Positions 49,562-60,892 of a stretch of DNA of 64,000 nucleotides are shown here, one piece after another. The notes below the pieces were generated by a model. It did no database searches, was not told the origin of the DNA, and saw nothing but the letters and a program-made list of their open reading frames with translations. This stretch comes from Nymphaea colorata (Eukaryota; Streptophyta; Magnoliopsida; Nymphaeales; Nymphaeaceae). The position numbers and the translations under genes are program-made. Every line of letters begins with the position of its first letter. Positions within the stretch are counted from its first letter, which is position 1. Where the stretch lies: positions 22,462,131 to 22,526,130 of the forward strand of contig NC_045140.1 in NCBI RefSeq assembly GCF_008831285.2, written 5' to 3'.

Positions 49562-51812
49562 GGTGCTAGAACTGCAAAAAAATAACGTACCATCAATATA
49601 ATTCCCTTCTGTTGGTACGGTAGTAAATTTCGGTGTTGCCCATATATGTAATGGAGTACGTGCTTCCTGCAGAAAGATTCATTGAGAGATATAAAAGGGT
49701 CACGTATTCATGCACTCCATTCAAACAAGAGAGACTGCATTTGAATCTTATTAAAGGATATCATTTAAAAATCTGAAAGCCCTGCAGTTCAAAATGCTCA
49801 AGCACAAACACTTGTATACCTCAGGATTGAGAGCATGACCAGCATAAAACTAATGTACACATTGCTTTAGTTTAACAACACCAGAGCATGCAAAAGGAAT
49901 GAGGAAACAAGAGAATGCTAAGATGAACACAATGTGTTGTCACCAAGAAGAAAATGTACTTCCACTTGCCAAGATACTTATTTGTGTTAGAAAATACAAA
50001 TATTCTACTAAAAAAGAAGGTGACAACATGGATTGCTTTATATCAACAGTGAAATTTTCAACAAGAAAGGAATGTGGTACAGAACATATCCTTTTTCTAG
50101 TAAGCAAGAAGAAGAATTTAGACTTTACCAGATGAATTCGATCTTTCAAAGCTTCCCCATTAGAATAATAATTGTCTAATACCAACCATCGCCCACTCAA
50201 ACTGCTTCTAATGTAGTAGAAGTAGCGAACAGAAGTTCCCTTATATGATGGTGGAAGGACTTTTGGAACCTGAGCCCTTACCATATCTGCAATGGAGCAA
50301 ACCACAGGAAAACCTTAAACTAACAAAAGAAATAGAAAACAAGAAAAGATCCACAAGGAGAAGGAATGAAGAGTGTTACATGTTTTTGTCCCACCAGAAG
50401 AAACAATGACTTTTGATATGATAGATGCGCTAGTAGAGTTCAAAAAAATCTGTTCACCTGCATATTTATGAATGCACGACTTAAAGCAAATGATTTAACC
50501 AGTGGTTTTTTCATTCATGTTAAAACTTAGAAGCAAATCTCCTTGGGCTTGTAAGCTGCATTTTTTGTGAGTGTAAATTCCTGTGGCATTATTAAGAGTT
50601 TAACATAGTTGGAGGGAAAATATCAAATAATTGATTCAGTAACAAGTATCTCAATAATGGCTCCTTCAAAATATCTAATGCATCAAATCTCATGGTTAGG
50701 TATATAGGAGCAGATTTGAGATTTACAACTTTGCTTTTGGAGAATTTACATGGAAGCTTAAAATGGAGCTACCAAGAGAAGAGAATAAAAAAGGAAATAG
50801 AGTTTCTCGTTGGTATGACAGCAGCTCAATGCAAATAAAGGGCTAAGAAATTAGATGCTAAAAATTTTGAGAAAGAGATAACAAGAGTTTCCACACTTGA
50901 TATCAGAAACAGAGAGAAGGTATGTATTGAGGCAATGACAGAAAAGACATTTTTAAATAGGAACATAAAAATCATTTCTCAAGCCCCTAACAACTTAACA
51001 GCAGGGACAGAAATATTTGCAGTCATGTCAGCATGTGCAGGCGTTTAGTAAACACTTTTGCAAGTAAACAATTTATGAAGCAACAATCCAGATGTTGAAC
51101 AAGAATGACGTAGAATACTAAGAAAAAGGCACCAACCTTAGGAACACAATAAGAAACACTGCTGAGGAGTTGGGTGGTTTTCTTCAGAATAATATTAAGA
51201 CACATAAAAGACAAATGAACTTTTAAGTTGTTCCTTAAGGACTCGCGAGATTCATTTAGAAGACTTCATACAAATTTGTCCAACATATAATATGTATCCA
51301 TCTGTGACTAATTACACCTGAGTTTATGCATATATAAGCACATAAGTTTGCTTCATCCAATCAGATCAGCATGTCGCAGCTAACATATAAAATTATAAAA
51401 TGATTTTGAGTCAGCATATGTATGTGATACTGCCCACCATTCAATGTGGAAAGCGCGAAAACATACCTCGTCTTTGTCTTGATCCCGACGATGGTTTTTG
51501 TGTGATAAACCACTGGGTATCCAACTTTTCAACTCCCTTTATTTCAATTGTAAGGTTTTCAATCAAGAAAGGACAAGCATAAACTGTAGCATCATCTGAT
51601 TCATGGTTCCTAACTGCAGCATCTGTGCATTGAATTTCAATGGTTGCATTGATGAAATCATCTGGTCTATAGACTTCTTTATCAGTAATCAACCTTAAAG
51701 AAGGAGCAGTTGGATGCTTGCTCTTTCCAGAAAGGTGATTTGACAGCTTTTCATCATATAAAAGAGCCCTACTGCCAGAAAGGGGAGGCCTTTGGGAAAC
51801 TTTGGGTAGCAT
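43529..51812 (-). CDS. RGP1: RGP1-family protein (RAB6A-GEF complex partner 2 / RIC1-RGP1 complex)
   Basis: Coding exons (plus coordinates, right to left): 51467-51812, 50129-50286, 49591-49666, 49037-49104, 48543-48792, 46967-47128, 46735-46841, 46595-46648, 46422-46505, 44834-44997, 43529-43676. All phases agree, giving 538 residues. The protein has the Rgp1 family layout. The N-terminal half is arrestin-like (LRLITDKEVYRPDDFINATI, VRYFYYIRSSLSGRWLVLDN). A Ser/Glu-rich middle follows. The C-terminal block includes VQWSLRFEFVTT and GEWVLPITVHPPPPRTQ. In yeast and animals, Rgp1 with Ric1 activates Ypt6/Rab6 at the Golgi; a similar role is inferred here. The start is set at the first in-frame ATG (51812). 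A uORF sits just upstream, and at least one non-coding 5' exon probably lies near 54.9 kb (GT donor at 54905). The plus-strand duplicate at 62.6 kb holds only the last exon. Confidence 0.85.
44147..44201 (+). repeat. Compound (TC)n(TA)n microsatellite in RGP1 intron 10
   Basis: A (TC)n run passes directly into a (TA)n run. About 170 bases further on there is a (GT)n/(GA)n cluster (about 44370-44427). Both are intronic and likely to vary in length. Confidence 0.9.
45808..46256. mobile_element. Mutator-like MITE (431 bp) with 9-bp target duplication in an RGP1 intron
   Basis: The element is 45817-46247. It is flanked by identical AAGCTGAAG 9-mers at 45808-45816 and 46248-46256. Inner ends are imperfect inverted repeats: TGTCATGGATATCG on the left, against TGTCACAAATATCG read from the right on the other strand. 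The interior is AT-rich and non-coding. A 9-bp duplication is the hallmark of Mutator-like insertions. A related element sits in the RAD23 intron at 37958-38315. Confidence 0.75.
49525..49559 (+). repeat. (GA)n microsatellite in an RGP1 intron
   Basis: An uninterrupted GA dinucleotide run close to the 3' side of an intron. Similar short GA runs occur at about 10303-10328 (GEX2 intron 14), 54528-54542 and 56974-56999. Confidence 0.9.
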
Positions 51813-51816
51813 TTCC

Positions 51817-51870
51817 TCAATATCCACTTTCCAAAAGCTCCTCAAAAGATTGAAAAGATTTCAGTGACAT
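51817..51870 (-). promoter_or_regulatory. 17-codon upstream ORF immediately before the RGP1 start
   Basis: On the minus strand an ATG at 51870-51868 opens a short frame encoding MSLKSFQSFEELLESGY. It stops with TGA at 51819-51817, four bases before the main ATG at 51812. Both ATGs sit in near-identical contexts (ATTGAGGAAATG), so a local duplication of about 12-20 bp may have produced one from the other. If it is in the mature leader, the uORF should affect initiation on RGP1. Confidence 0.5.
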
Positions 51871-51887
51871 TTCCTCAATGTCCAGCT

Positions 51888-54800
51888 TCTAACATTTTGA
51901 CTAGGACTCCTTGAAGTATTTGGTGCTTTAAAAATCAATCTGCTCATGTAAAAGTGATTTGAGTGAAAATTGCATTCATTGACAGGAAATATTTGAAGAA
52001 TCACCCATAGACCAAATAATAGGAAAAGCACATGAAAGAAAAAAATCTTAAGGATTAGATTTGATTATAATGTAAAATAAGATGTCCAACTCCCACAAAA
52101 AGCAAATGATGATGATGCCAAGTCTAGGATTTACCAAGGATAGGACTTGAAGCTGAAGACAAAACACAAGACTGAAAGAACAACAAAAGAATGGACCATC
52201 ATAGTAGCATTTGCGAAGCAAAACCATTACTTGCAATGCAAGAATCGCTATTACAATAAAGGCACACATGAAAGCTCTTCTCATAGTCAGACCAGGAAAT
52301 AGCATCTGCAGGATTTGAACCCAACTCGATACAGCATGTTCATATCCAACTAATTTATTACAACAAAGAGATTTTGTCATTTTCTTCTACAGATGAAAGG
52401 CACAACAAACATTCACTTCCAATAGATGTTTGTATCTTCACTTTAGCAGGAACGTTGGAACTAATCATTTGTTAACTATCTTCTTTTTGCTGTTGATAAA
52501 TGACTACCACACTGACAATTACTACTATAAGGGCACACATTCAGAAATGTTTAGTACCTAAACTATAAACTCGAAAGACACTAACATTACTCTATATGTT
52601 TTCAACAAAATAAGTGGTTCAGTTTTCTAGAGTAACAAGATCATGGTGTGAGTATCTAGAAAAACTTATCACCATTTTGTGTTTCATTGGTTCAGAGAAG
52701 GTGTCTTTGATTTTTTTTTTTTTTTTTTGAGAGTTCGATCAAATAGAGATAAAATTCTAGAAATAATTTGACTGTTGCTTTGATGAGCGTTGTGACTCTG
52801 TGAGATCCCCACAGGCCATAAGGTGTTAACTGTCTCTCCCCCCCCACCCCCCCCCCCCCCCCCCTCACCCCAATGTCGAGATTAACATGAACCAAACAGA
52901 ACATAAACACATTGCTACAACACAAAATGAAACTATCAAAACTGAACATATGATAAAATTCTGATCATAAAACTTCTGTCCATATAGCCCCCATAATATG
53001 GACATGCAAGTTATCCTGGACATACATATAACCTGACCTCATATAACCAAAAAATGAATTAAACATGCATAAAACATAAACACCAACTGAACAGAAAAGT
53101 TGAGCATAGAATTGAACATGTGTCATCATTGATTCTGCTTGAGTAGAACATAAACTCAAGCTGCTCGGGTATGGATCTTAAGTTTATTCTTAGAAGCTGG
53201 AAAGGCTGATAGTTTTAATATACATCAACACAAATACTTAATAACTCTCATAAACAAGCATTCCATGCGACAAATGGTCAGAACTTAATTGCACCTCTTC
53301 ATATAGGGTTTTCAGTTTCTCAAATAGGATTTTCAGTTTCTCAAGAAAAATCACAAGGTAATGTACACTTTACAAGATCTTATCACCACTCTGAACATAT
53401 TGATCTTACATTGTGCAGAGCTGTTTTGACAATATCACAAGATTCAAAAGGATTAGCAACTATAAAAGCAACATTCAACCCACTAATATCAGCCATATTC
53501 ATCACCGGAACTTGAATTTATGCTGATCAAGTGTATTTTAGCCATATCAAGGTATTCTCATCAAGTGCATTTTGAGCTTGATTGTATGTTAACCAACTCT
53601 ACTATATTGTCATTCCATAAGCATATAAGTTATCAATTCTAGATGTAACAGAAAAAAGGATAATAAAAACAACGTTTCAAACTTTCAAGTTCAATGACCA
53701 CACTCATAAAATCAGGAACTGCACTACAAAGGGTCACAAGGTTATCTCAGAAATATTGGAAGCCAACGGATGCCCGAGAAGTATACATATAAAGAGCATT
53801 ATCAAAACATGTTTCGGATATCAAGAGTACTGGCCATTGAAAACCAGCAAAAACTAGCACTTATTCGAGAAATAAATGAAATAGGAGAAATGAATGAAAT
53901 AGAAGAAATTTAGAGAAACAGAGAAGCACAAACAGAAGAAGAAGAAGAAAACAAAACAAAGCTACAAAACAGTATACATGTGACTGAGCAAGAAACATGT
54001 ATGTGGTTGCAAACATACCCTAAGGTGATCCTTTCGTAAAAGGAAAAGAAAGAAGAATGGACAATCTCAGCCGTACCATACATGCATGAATTGATGTACA
54101 TTGGATGCACTTTTCTCATGCAAGAAGAAATTAAAGAACCGAACAAACGAAACAGAAAAATGAAAAACAAAAGGTAAAATAATATCATTCAAAGCAAAGG
54201 AATCAAAACTAACATTTTTCCTTTTGTTCTAAGTTCTAACCTCTCTCAGATGCTATCTTGTGAAAATTTTGAAGTAAGCTTCCAATGGAATAACAAATCC
54301 ATCTGGTCCAGCAAAATTGAACCTTATAGCACCAATCTACACAAGAAAAGCTACAAACATTTACATTCTCACCACTAAAAGGAGAAATGACAAAAATAAA
54401 ATCTCGTATCACCAACCGAAGAGAAAGAGCAAAATAAGAGAGCAGAATTAGGGTTATTGTCCCTTAATTGAAACCCTTTTTCAGACACAGGAGAAGAGAG
54501 GCTACGACCAGCGAGACAGAGTAGACCGGAGAGAGAGAGAGAACGAGACGTAATGACGTTTCGGCCGCGGAGTACCATTTTTTCAGATCGACAAAACAAC
54601 CTCGTCCATTCCACGTCAAGACATCCCAGTTTTCAATTTCACAAACTAGTTCAACAGCCATCGATAAACACCAACGCCGCAACGCGAAGCATATCAATGG
54701 AACCACACTGACAGTTTCGCCATTTAATCAAGAACAACATTGAAAATCAAGAATCCAAGATCTACACAATCAAATAAAGAAATAAAAAACGGAAACGCAC

Positions 54801-54906
54801 CCCAAGAAATAAACATAAAAAGGAACCTTAATTACATAGTCACAATTATGAACTGAGATCCAGAAGGTGTATAAATTTTACGAAGATCAGATTTAAAAAT
54901 CCTACC
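51888..54906 (-). other. Probable 5'UTR intron region of RGP1
   Basis: No coding sequence was recognised in this 3-kb stretch upstream of the RGP1 start. A possible acceptor (TTAG at about 51889) and a GT donor at 54905 would define a large leader intron. It contains a poly-T tract at 52710-52728, a poly-C tract at about 52837-52864 and a 21-bp tandem repeat of GGATTTTCAGTTTCTCAA type near 53302-53344. The leader structure is inferred only. Confidence 0.4.
52837..52864 (+). repeat. Poly-C tract
   Basis: This is a run of C broken by a single A near its left end and followed by TCACCCC. Long C tracts are rare in plant DNA. It is also a common place for assembly or sequencing length errors. Confidence 0.8.
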
Positions 54907-55704
54907 ATCTTCCGTCGTTCCCCAAGCTCGCACTGTCAAAGATTGTGCACGATGAGGGCATGAGTAGCAACATAAAAGCTAAATGTCGTTCATACCCCTA
55001 ACAGATCTACATATGCCGCCAACTATAAAATGTCATTAGTACCCCAACATCCGATGATGGGGTTCCACCCGACTATGAAAGTGGGGAGGGGACGAGCCTT
55101 TCTCCAACCCTCGTTGCAAAGAACTGCGGTTACCGGCGGCCTAGGAGGGACCCCGAAAGGGGGGAGGTGAGAGGAAGAAATGATCCCGACCTCACTGTCA
55201 TTGATCAACAACTTTGTTGTTCTCTATATGTCGCCAACCGGATCTGACTTGGATCTGACTCATCCGAGCATTATCCGAATTAGAACCAACTACAAGTGAC
55301 ACATGGTCCGGCGGCAATCATGGTTCGAATTATTTCGCGCAGTCGCGGCGTAGAAATTGAACCTGAATAGAGACGTGCAGTCCCGTTCGCCGGCGGCGTA
55401 CTGGCTGACCTCCACTGGACAAATCAGCGTTGATAGAGAATCGGCCAATATTTCAAGCAGCTAAACTCGTAGAGCTCTGACCAACTCTAGCTAATGTAAC
55501 CCAATGATTTAGCATATTTGGGCAAGGTCCCGGTTAGAAGTTGCTCAAATCCTTTTGTAGTTTCTTGAATATAAAGAGAGAGATCGAATGGTGCATTCAA
55601 GCCAATGTTGTCAACGTCGCTCTATATCAGAACAAATGCAACGCCAGTGCAGGCTTTAATTTTATTTTCATGTCATGAAATCGAATTTAAAGTAACCTTT
55701 CACT

Positions 55705-56701
55705 GGTTTGAGTGAACATCACAACCGGTAAACTATCTTCACTTACTTTGTTCCCAAAATTGTCTGATCTTTCAAGAACTTGACACTACTGATCTTTCAA
55801 GACCAATAAATGCAACCACAGGAACGCACGCAAAGGAACAAGACAAAGAGCATTGATCACAGAGCTTCCAGTTTGAACAGTGATATAAGACAAGTCAGCT
55901 AAAAAAGGCCAGCCACTAATTCATTTGACACAGTTTTTTCTCTCAGAAGGGGAAAAAAGAGCACAAATTTCTACACTTCCTGAAAACTAAAGGAAATGCC
56001 GAACCTGGTAAAGATATAAAGTAATGGTGAAACATAGTATACTTTTCAACCAACTTAATAACTCCTTTAGATACAGTAAATCTTTTGAAAGTTCCTCTCC
56101 CTGTAAATTCTGTCAGAGAATGGGATTCTCACCCTGATATATAAAACATTTCAGAGTTTCCCATTCTTCTATTTGTATGCTCTCGTTTTTTATATAGTCT
56201 TCATGTATTCTTAATAAAAGGAAGGGAAGCGTCGCTCCCAGCAGTTTAACATCGTAACTCCGGCACTGAGAACTCATTGTCACAATTGCCAAGAAATTGA
56301 GAATATCTTAACATGAAGAGATGGGGACGGCATAGGTGGCAAAAAGATATGTCCCAACTACGCGTGCATTTGCCCCCTACCTCGAGTTCTTCGTTACACG
56401 ATCGACCAAGAAAGACCGACCATTGCCGTCTGTGAACAGCAACAGATGCTTAATGGAGTGATTAGACAAAAACGACAATCAGCATAGGATAATTTCATCA
56501 CAATTCTTCTCTTCCGGCTAGCTAAACGCTACTTCTCGCACTACATGATGGAAGGACGGACTCGGAATGCCGTAAACGCTGCCATCAACCCAATAGCCCA
56601 GGCCAACAGAAAATGCCCTTAAAAAAAACTGTCACCGTATAGTTGGGCTGAACAGTAATCTGGAAATGGCTCCCTTTCAGCGTCTTCAAGGTCAGCTTCA
56701 C
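55705..56701 (-). pseudogene. Truncated RAD23 pseudogene (exon 1 and part of exon 2)
   Basis: The exon 1 equivalent is 56636-56701. It reads [19 protein letters not shown] on the minus strand, clearly the start of the RAD23 ubiquitin-like domain. The initiator ATG has become GTG (56701-56699). Only a short part of exon 2 survives (about 55730-55785), and the 55780-55800 region shows a deletion and a repeated TGATCTTTCAAGA. No downstream exons exist on this side. The 5' flank of RAD23 is also copied (56702-57300), so promoter activity could survive without a protein. Confidence 0.85.
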
Positions 56702-56973
56702 CGTGATCACCGGAAGAATTCCTCCACTAACCGCCAGGAGGCCCGGAAACCGCTGGTTAAACGATCGATAGTCTATCGCACTCTCTATACAGATTCAAAT
56801 GCATCTTGCCGAATCAAAGCAGATATCCCCACTCCGACCGGAAAAAGAGAAAAGAAAAAAGAAAAAGAAAGGAACAAGAAATACCGATTAACAAAACCCA
56901 TGAAATGCTGATTCCAGATCCCATTAGATCCGAGGGGAATCAAACGCAACCTAACAGAAAGAGCTGCTCGATC

Positions 56974-57005
<32 letters not shown>

Positions 57006-58925
57006 TGTACCCATCGGTCCCTTTCCCCACTTCTTGTTCCGGTTCCCTCTTCTCTGCTTGAAGGATAACCTTGGCGGGAGAGAGGAACGAAGATCGATCC
57101 CAACCTCAACAAATCCAACAGTTTTTTTCAAACTCAAGTAATGAAGAGACGCAGAGTTCCTCGCTTGGGAAGAATACCGCTGGCTTCAGCGTGGGTTTTT
57201 TTTTTTCTCACTGGAGTCCCACCTTTTATGTCCAAGTTCTCTAAAGTACCCCGAACGTTTTTAATTTTCTGGAGACCTGCTTCACTTTTACCGGCAACTT
57301 TCTAACAGCAGAAGTTTCAAGTTACATTTACTTGAATTTTGAAACACGTCGAACTTTTATATTTTCTTATATTGCCTTGTCAAGTTAAAAAGCATTCCTC
57401 ACTTTAACGTAAGAAAATAATATTATCATCGTATTCAATGGAGCAAGTTTGAATATACACATAAATAAATAAAAGTAGAAAAATATAGATTTTTTAGGTT
57501 TGGGACCTACATAAAGACTTTTAAAGGATTTTAGATCATTGGTTTCAAATAAAAATTTGAAATCTTATGGTTAAAAAATGCATAGATTTATAACCTTTGC
57601 ATAGCAAAGTTCATGGGCCTCAAGTTTCACTCTCTTAATTCTGACATGAGATACAAAAATTTAAGGCACAATAGTGACCATCATTTCACAGTTTTCAAAC
57701 CTTTAGGGGCGCACGCATTGGAAATATGAAGTTGGAAAGATGTTTTCAGAAACTTATTTCAAAAATTAAACAAATGAAAACAAAATCCAGATTTTTGGAT
57801 TTATGTTTAAAGAAATAAATTTCGATAGAAATAAAAGATGAAAAACATAATCATTGAAAAAACACTGCGTTGAAGAAGCCAACGGTTATTTTATTTGTTC
57901 TATAAATTTTTTTTCACTCCTGGAGGTGGGACGAGATTCTGACCCAACGTTAAACATTTTCATCCCAAGTTTGATGGGCAGGAAAAAATTTTAAAAATTT
58001 GAATTTTACTTACAATGCTACAAAATATTTTCTGCCCCCTATAGCTTTAAGGTGGCCCCCTTATTAAATCAGACGCTTGGATTTAGCATATGGGTAATTA
58101 AATGTCTCATAGGTGATTTAATCTTAACATTATTATATTTTTCTTGACAAGTCACCAACATCACACTCTATGATTTTAAGCAAAATTTGGAGTTGATCTC
58201 ATTGCCCATGATAAAATATCAAAGCACTTGGATGGCTTCCAGCATGAGATTTGGATATTTTGTGGTACCGAAGAAGCGACCATAATTGAAAATGATCAAA
58301 ATGCCGATACCAGTTAAATAGAAGACTATCAATTTTATAAAAGCAAAACCAAAAAAGAAATTCCCCAATAAAATTACTAAAACGTTTTTCCGGAAAAAAT
58401 GTGAGAAGATGTCTTCCCGTGTAAGCCAAACGTTTTTATGTTTTTACATGATTTTGCTTTTAAAACACCGTTCCATTAAGAGTTTGGATGACAAGAAAAA
58501 TGTGTTTTGCTAAAGATCTTGTTTTGACAAAAACAAATTTTTAAAAGGTAATAAATAACTTGGCACCCACAAGTTATTCACAAAAAAATCTGTTTTGGTT
58601 CTATCATATAAACACAAATCAATTTTTTAAAATTGATAAAAAAATATTTAAAAAAAAAAAGAAAACTAGTTTCATAAAACCATTCTTAGCGTGCCATCCA
58701 AACGCTACCAAAGATTTTTCTTTTATTTTTTTAATGTGTTGCAATCCAAGTAGTGTGAGCTCATCATGCTTTGGCGTTGATGAATGCAAAACTGCAATCC
58801 AAGTAGTGTGAGCTCATCATTCTCTTCATCAAACTGCTCCCTTGGGCAAAAAAACTATTCCTGACATTGCTGCTTCTTCTCAAGGAGTGAAAGGGACGCT
58901 CGTCTTCAACAAGCAAGGAACAAGG

Positions 58926-58929
<4 letters not shown>

Positions 58930-58965
<36 letters not shown>

Positions 58966-59445
58966 TCTTCTTCTCATTGTTGTTTTTTCTTCTTTTTCTC
59001 TCTCATTCAAAGCCCAGATTCTTCTCTCTCTCTCTCTGGTCTTCTTCTTCTTCTTCTTCTTTTGCTGCTTATAGAATTTTTTTTTCTGCTTTTGGGAGCT
59101 CCTCATACTCTGCCCACCAACGTCCGATGCTTCTTTATCTCTCTCGTCTTCTTCTTCTTCTTCTTTTTTTATTGTTGTTTTTTTATTTTTTCTCTCTCAT
59201 AATCTGCCCACCAACGTCTGATGCTTCTCTCTCTTGTCTTATTCTTCTTCTTCTTCTACTGCTTATAGATTTTTTTTTTTTCTGTTTTTAGGCGCTCCTC
59301 ATACTCTCCCCACCAACGTCTGATGCTTCTCTATCTCTCTCGTCTTCTTCTTCTTTTCCAGGGTTGTTTTTTCTCCTTTTTCTCATGCATACTCTGCCCA
59401 CCAACGTCTATGCTTCTCTATCTCTCTCGTCTTCTTCTTCTTCTT
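58930..59445 (+). repeat. CT microsatellite and degenerate TTC-rich tandem array of about 95 bp
   Basis: (CT)n spans 58930-58961. It is followed by four units containing CCCACCAACGTC(T/C)GATGCTTC and then CTCTCTCGTCTTCTTCTTC. The CCCACCAACGT word starts near 59113, 59207, 59308 and 59397, with a lone copy near 59764. A 149-codon open frame crosses the array, but it is low-complexity Ser/Phe/Leu text and not a gene. Confidence 0.75.
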
Positions 59446-60061
59446 CGATGATATCTGTATGATGCCAGCATGAGCAAAAGCATGGTTGTCTCATTTATCT
59501 CAAGCAAGCACGTCCATTAAGATGATGTCCACCATGTGCATGCATGACCATTAAGATGATGCCTACCTACCATGCACATGTTTGTATCTGCCTTTATTTT
59601 ACTTAATGTGCTTATGTGTTTGCATCAAGACAAATGGCATTAGGCGAATCACCGACATAATATCCACACAGGTTGTTTTTGACATGGTGACGCTTGGATA
59701 TGTACGCCCAAAACTTTTGTAACCTTGATAATATACAGAACCCTCTGAAGCGGCCTGAACTCTGCCCACCAACGTTGGAATGAATTACTTTCATAAGAAT
59801 ACCTTGTTGCTCTCGTAACTGCTATTGCCAGTTCTTGATGCCGTCTGATTTTTATGGGAATCTGAAACAGTCGTTATTTTTCTTAACAAGTAATGCTAAT
59901 TAAAAAAAAAGAATAAAGAGATAGATTGGAGTTAAGCATTGAAGCATGATTGTTGATGTCGCTAGTTATATATTTAGCTTGCAGCTTGTCTTGTCAGATA
60001 TGAGTATCATCTTCATACAAAAGTTGTCTTTGGCTTTGCAGCTTGTCGCATATTAGAAGAC

Positions 60062-60454
60062 ATGAGACTACACCAACAACAACAAGTCGTTTTATGTTTA
60101 TGTTATAGTTTTTATTATTTTATACGTCGTAGACAACGTCCACGGCAATTTATACATCGATCAATTGGACTATCTTATGAAGAAAGACAAAAAATTAGAG
60201 ATCAAATTATATATAAATTAGATGATGATGTACAATGTCGCAACATAACACGCATGAGAACATCACCTTTCAAAGAGTTATGTGATATTCTTCGACAACA
60301 GAGTTAACTATGTAGTACAAGACATTGTAAAGTAGAAGAACAAGTTTTTATCTTTCTCATGATGTTGTCGCACACATATAAACAATGTGGGGTTCAATTT
60401 TGGTTCTATCGTTCAACGAACACAATTTCTCGATATTTTTATAAAGTTCTTTAA
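60062..60454 (+). pseudogene. PIF/Harbinger-derived remnant (DUF8040-like N-terminal region)
   Basis: A single frame of 131 codons starts at ATG 60062. It carries GLSYEERQKIRDQIIYKLDD, then CRNITRMRTSPFKELCDILR. An in-frame TAA follows (60305-60307), and after it the frame continues with CSTRHCKVEEQVFIFLMML and NTISRYFYKVL before a final stop at 60454. This is the helix-turn-helix-like region found ahead of the DDE nuclease in plant Harbinger transposases and ALP1-like proteins. The nuclease domain is absent. It is most likely a dead transposon fragment. Confidence 0.75.
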
Positions 60455-60892
60455 AGTTATTAATTAAGAGGACTGGCTCTTGTTGTTATGATGTTTTCAC
60501 TTTTTTTGTATGTAAGATTTTTATGACTATTGGTGACTATTGGTTATGATGGAAGGAGACGCTGCGCATTGTATAAGCTGCAGCCTTTCATTTTGATTGT
60601 GAGGAATATTATTGCAAATGATTATAAATTCAATCCTTTTCTTTTCTTTATGTTAAAAAACATGATTTGTGTAATTTTTTCTTTCCTTTCCCTTCATTTC
60701 TATTCAAACAAGTTTTTAAATCAAACTCTTTCCATTCTTTTCCTTTTCATTTCATTCATTTTTGTTCAAAACAAGTTTTTAAATCAAACTCTTTTCTTTC
60801 CATTCCTTTTATTTCCCTTCCCATTTCTTTCCTTCCCATTCATTTCTTTTCCTTAAACTCCGTTCTCACTTCCTTAAACTCCGTTGTCACTT

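Larger units (their letters stand above)
57430..60890. other. Repeat-rich insertion separating the two parts of duplication copy B
   Basis: This interval has no counterpart in copy A. It holds AT-rich DNA with short inverted words (GTTTGGATG near 58490 and CATCCAAACG near 58698), which may mark a MITE. A 27-bp direct repeat, GCAATCCAAGTAGTGTGAGC plus seven more bases, starts near 58740 and again near 58794. A CT/TTC-rich tandem array and the PIF/Harbinger remnant are listed separately. Confidence 0.55.

Noticed and set aside
58842-59291. 149-codon plus-strand ORF
   Set aside because: It is low-complexity Ser/Phe/Leu sequence from a CT/TTC repeat and has no conserved domain.
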